Positions 5,396 to 6,724 of a stretch of DNA of 6,724 nt are shown here, one piece after another. Origin of the DNA: Comamonadaceae bacterium (GTDB lineage Bacteria > Pseudomonadota > Gammaproteobacteria > Burkholderiales > Burkholderiaceae_C); assembly GCA_947458305.1 (NCBI GenBank), contig CANGZO010000130.1, positions 1 through 6,724 on the forward strand, read 5' to 3'. The translations under genes were made by a program, and so were the position numbers. Below the pieces are notes generated by a model that was given only the letters and a program-made list of their open reading frames with translations, had not been told where the DNA came from and did not search any database. How positions within the stretch are numbered: position 1 is the first letter of the stretch; each line of letters begins with the position of its first letter.

Positions 5396-5944
5396 ATGCG
5401 AAAACATTCATCGGCCTGGGCGGCCTCCTTGGCATTGACCTGGATATTGAGCGCCTGCACGCCTGCGCAGAACTGGCGAGACATCGCTTTTGAAGGCAGC
5501 GCCCTCAAGGCGCAGCTGCCCTGTAAGCCCGACCGCACCACCCGTGCGGTGCCCCTGGGGGGCGTGCCGGTGGACTTGCAGGTTGCCGGCTGCGAAAGCC
5601 AGACCGCCATGGTGGCCGTCATGACCGCTTCCTTGCCCGTCGGCTCCGATGCCACTGCCGTGTTGTTAGGCTGGCAAAAGGCCACGCTGGACAACGCCCG
5701 CGTGTCCTCAACAGGCACAGACCGCCAACCCCAAACTTGGCACCGCCCAGGCCACCTGCCGCTCACATCGTCACAAAGGGTGCAAGCCAAGGGGCTCAAA
5801 AGCAATGGCGAGCCCGTGGCGATGGATGCCGTGTGGGGCGCCGTGACCGAAGGCGACCGGGTCCGCGTGGTCCACGCCGTGGTGTATGACCGCAAAATCC
5901 AGCCCGAGATGGCCAACACCTTGTTTGAAAGCATCAAGCCATGA
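5396..5944 (+). CDS. Uncharacterised lipoprotein
   Basis: I do not recognise the family. The 182-residue product begins MRKHSSAW, has a hydrophobic stretch (about 7-19) and a lipobox LSAC with lipidated Cys21 followed by TPAQ, so it is probably an outer- or inner-membrane lipoprotein facing the periplasm. The mature part has two further cysteines (C43 in LPCKPD, C66 in AGCES) that could form a disulfide. It has no further membrane segment and ends FESIKP. The run of short predicted strands suggests a small beta-rich domain, but this is impression only. Start at 5396 chosen because it gives a compact signal peptide and has AGGA at 5382-5385; the frame is open to 5333, but that extension overlaps the CoA-transferase start. 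Its stop overlaps the MFS start by 4 nt (ATGA). Confidence 0.85.
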   Translation: MRKHSSAWAASLALTWILSACTPAQNWRDIAFEGSALKAQLPCKPDRTTRAVPLGGVPVDLQVAGCESQTAMVAVMTASLPVGSDATAVLLGWQKATLDNARVSSTGTDRQPQTWHRPGHLPLTSSQRVQAKGLKSNGEPVAMDAVWGAVTEGDRVRVVHAVVYDRKIQPEMANTLFESIKP

Positions 5945-6724
5945 GCGCTGCCACGTTGACCACACCCGCTATGCCGCACCCAGACCATTTGCCACGCCGC
6001 ATGGCGGTGGTGGTGTTTCTGGCTTTTGCCCTGGCTTACTTTTTTTCGGCCTTGGTGCGGGCCATCACCGCCACCTTGTCGCCCACCCTCACCGCCGAGT
6101 TCAGTCTGAGTGCGCAAGACCTCGGCCTGTTGGCGGGGGGGTACTTTTTGGGCTTTTCGTTGACTCAGCTGCCCTTGGGGCGCTGGTTGGACCGACACGG
6201 CCCCAAAAAAGTCATCTTGGCTTTCTTGAGTTTTGCGGTACTGGGCTGTTTGGCTTTTTCTTGGGCCGACAGCTTTCATGGCCTGTTGGCCGCGCGCGTG
6301 TTGTGCGGCATGGGCGTGAGTGCCTGCCTGATGGCACCATTGACCGGTTACCGCCGCTGGTTTGACGCCAACACTCAGCTGCGCACCAACTCCTGGATGC
6401 TGATGACCGGTTCTTTGGGCATGTTGGCCGCTACTTTGCCGGTGCAGTGGCTCATGCCCATCTGGGGATGGCGTGCGCTGTTTGTCATGCTGGGCGTGAT
6501 GATCGCCATCGCCATGCTGCTGATTGCCCTGCTGGTGCCGGTTTGGCAAAAGGCCACGCCCACAGCCGACACCCCGAAAGCCCCCGCCGATGACGACGGC
6601 AGCTACCGCGAGATCTGGCGCAGCGCCTATTTCTGGCGCATGGCGCCCATCGGGTTCTTCAGCTATGGCGGCATGGTGGCCATTCAAACCCTGTGGGCGG
6701 GTCCGTGGATGACCCAGGTGGCCG
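5941..6724 (+). CDS. MFS transporter, N-terminal part (runs off window)
   Basis: Major facilitator superfamily inner-membrane transporter; the substrate is unknown. 261 codons are present and the frame is open to the window end, so the C-terminal half is missing. Six hydrophobic helices fit an MFS N-domain (about 21-40, 60-80, 91-109, 112-134, 151-172, 178-201). They are followed by a hydrophilic central loop (about 202-230, rich in Ala/Pro/Asp) and the beginning of helix 7 (FFSYGGMVAIQTLWAGPW, 239-256). The loop between helices 2 and 3 has the MFS motif-A form PLGRWLDRHGPKK (78-90). ARVLCGMGVSAC (118-129) is the usual helix-4 Arg/Gly-rich segment. The start ATG at 5941 overlaps the lipoprotein stop (ATGA), so translation is probably coupled. 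M11 or M21 are alternative starts. Confidence 0.93.
   Translation, partial: MSAATLTTPAMPHPDHLPRRMAVVVFLAFALAYFFSALVRAITATLSPTLTAEFSLSAQDLGLLAGGYFLGFSLTQLPLGRWLDRHGPKKVILAFLSFAVLGCLAFSWADSFHGLLAARVLCGMGVSACLMAPLTGYRRWFDANTQLRTNSWMLMTGSLGMLAATLPVQWLMPIWGWRALFVMLGVMIAIAMLLIALLVPVWQKATPTADTPKAPADDDGSYREIWRSAYFWRMAPIGFFSYGGMVAIQTLWAGPWMTQVA

Noticed and set aside
5389..6687. Long minus-strand open frame (432 codons) opposite the lipoprotein and MFS genes
   Set aside because: Its product is rich in His, Gln, Gly and Arg with no family features, and both genes on the other strand have lipobox, transmembrane and MFS motif evidence. It is a shadow of G+C-rich coding sequence.

Overview
The window looks like chromosomal DNA of a betaproteobacterium, most likely Burkholderiales and close to Comamonadaceae (Limnohabitans/Rhodoferax-like). 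I base this on the moderately high G+C, on ribosomal protein S17 and peroxiredoxin sequences that match this group from memory, and on a cytochrome c' resembling those of Alcaligenes/Achromobacter and Rubrivivax. No database search was possible. There are no rRNA or tRNA genes, insertion sequences, CRISPR arrays or phage genes that I can support. The DNA is gene-dense and no gap exceeds about 105 bp.

Layout. (1) Positions 1-333 hold rpsQ (30S protein S17), normally the last gene of the S10 ribosomal operon, closed by a strong intrinsic terminator. (2) Positions 374-880 hold a Prx5-type peroxiredoxin on the + strand, ending at a bidirectional terminator (895-923). (3) Positions 970-2168, - strand, hold a cytochrome b561-type membrane protein followed by a GNAT acetyltransferase, probably one transcript ending at the same terminator. 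(4) Positions 2260-2712, + strand, hold a periplasmic cytochrome c' divergent from the b561 gene. The 91-bp shared region contains three copies of a GCATAA half-site. (5) Positions 2804-5342, - strand, hold a probable three-gene unit in the order CaiB/BaiF CoA-transferase, alpha/beta hydrolase (1-nt stop/start overlap), TlpA/ResA-like thioredoxin lipoprotein. (6) From 5396 to the window end, + strand, an uncharacterised lipoprotein gene overlaps by 4 nt the start of an MFS transporter gene that runs off the edge.

How the genes may work together. The clearest functional pair is b561 plus cytochrome c': a di-heme quinol-linked membrane cytochrome that could pass electrons to, or share regulation with, a periplasmic NO/CO-binding haem protein. 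The peroxiredoxin and the thioredoxin lipoprotein add further redox and stress genes. The CoA-transferase and hydrolase suggest metabolism of an unidentified carboxylic acid or ester. The lipoprotein-MFS pair is probably translationally coupled. I see no convincing novel multi-gene system. The best leads are the b561/c' control region, the Phe at the distal haem position of cytochrome c', and the uncharacterised lipoprotein coupled to a transporter.
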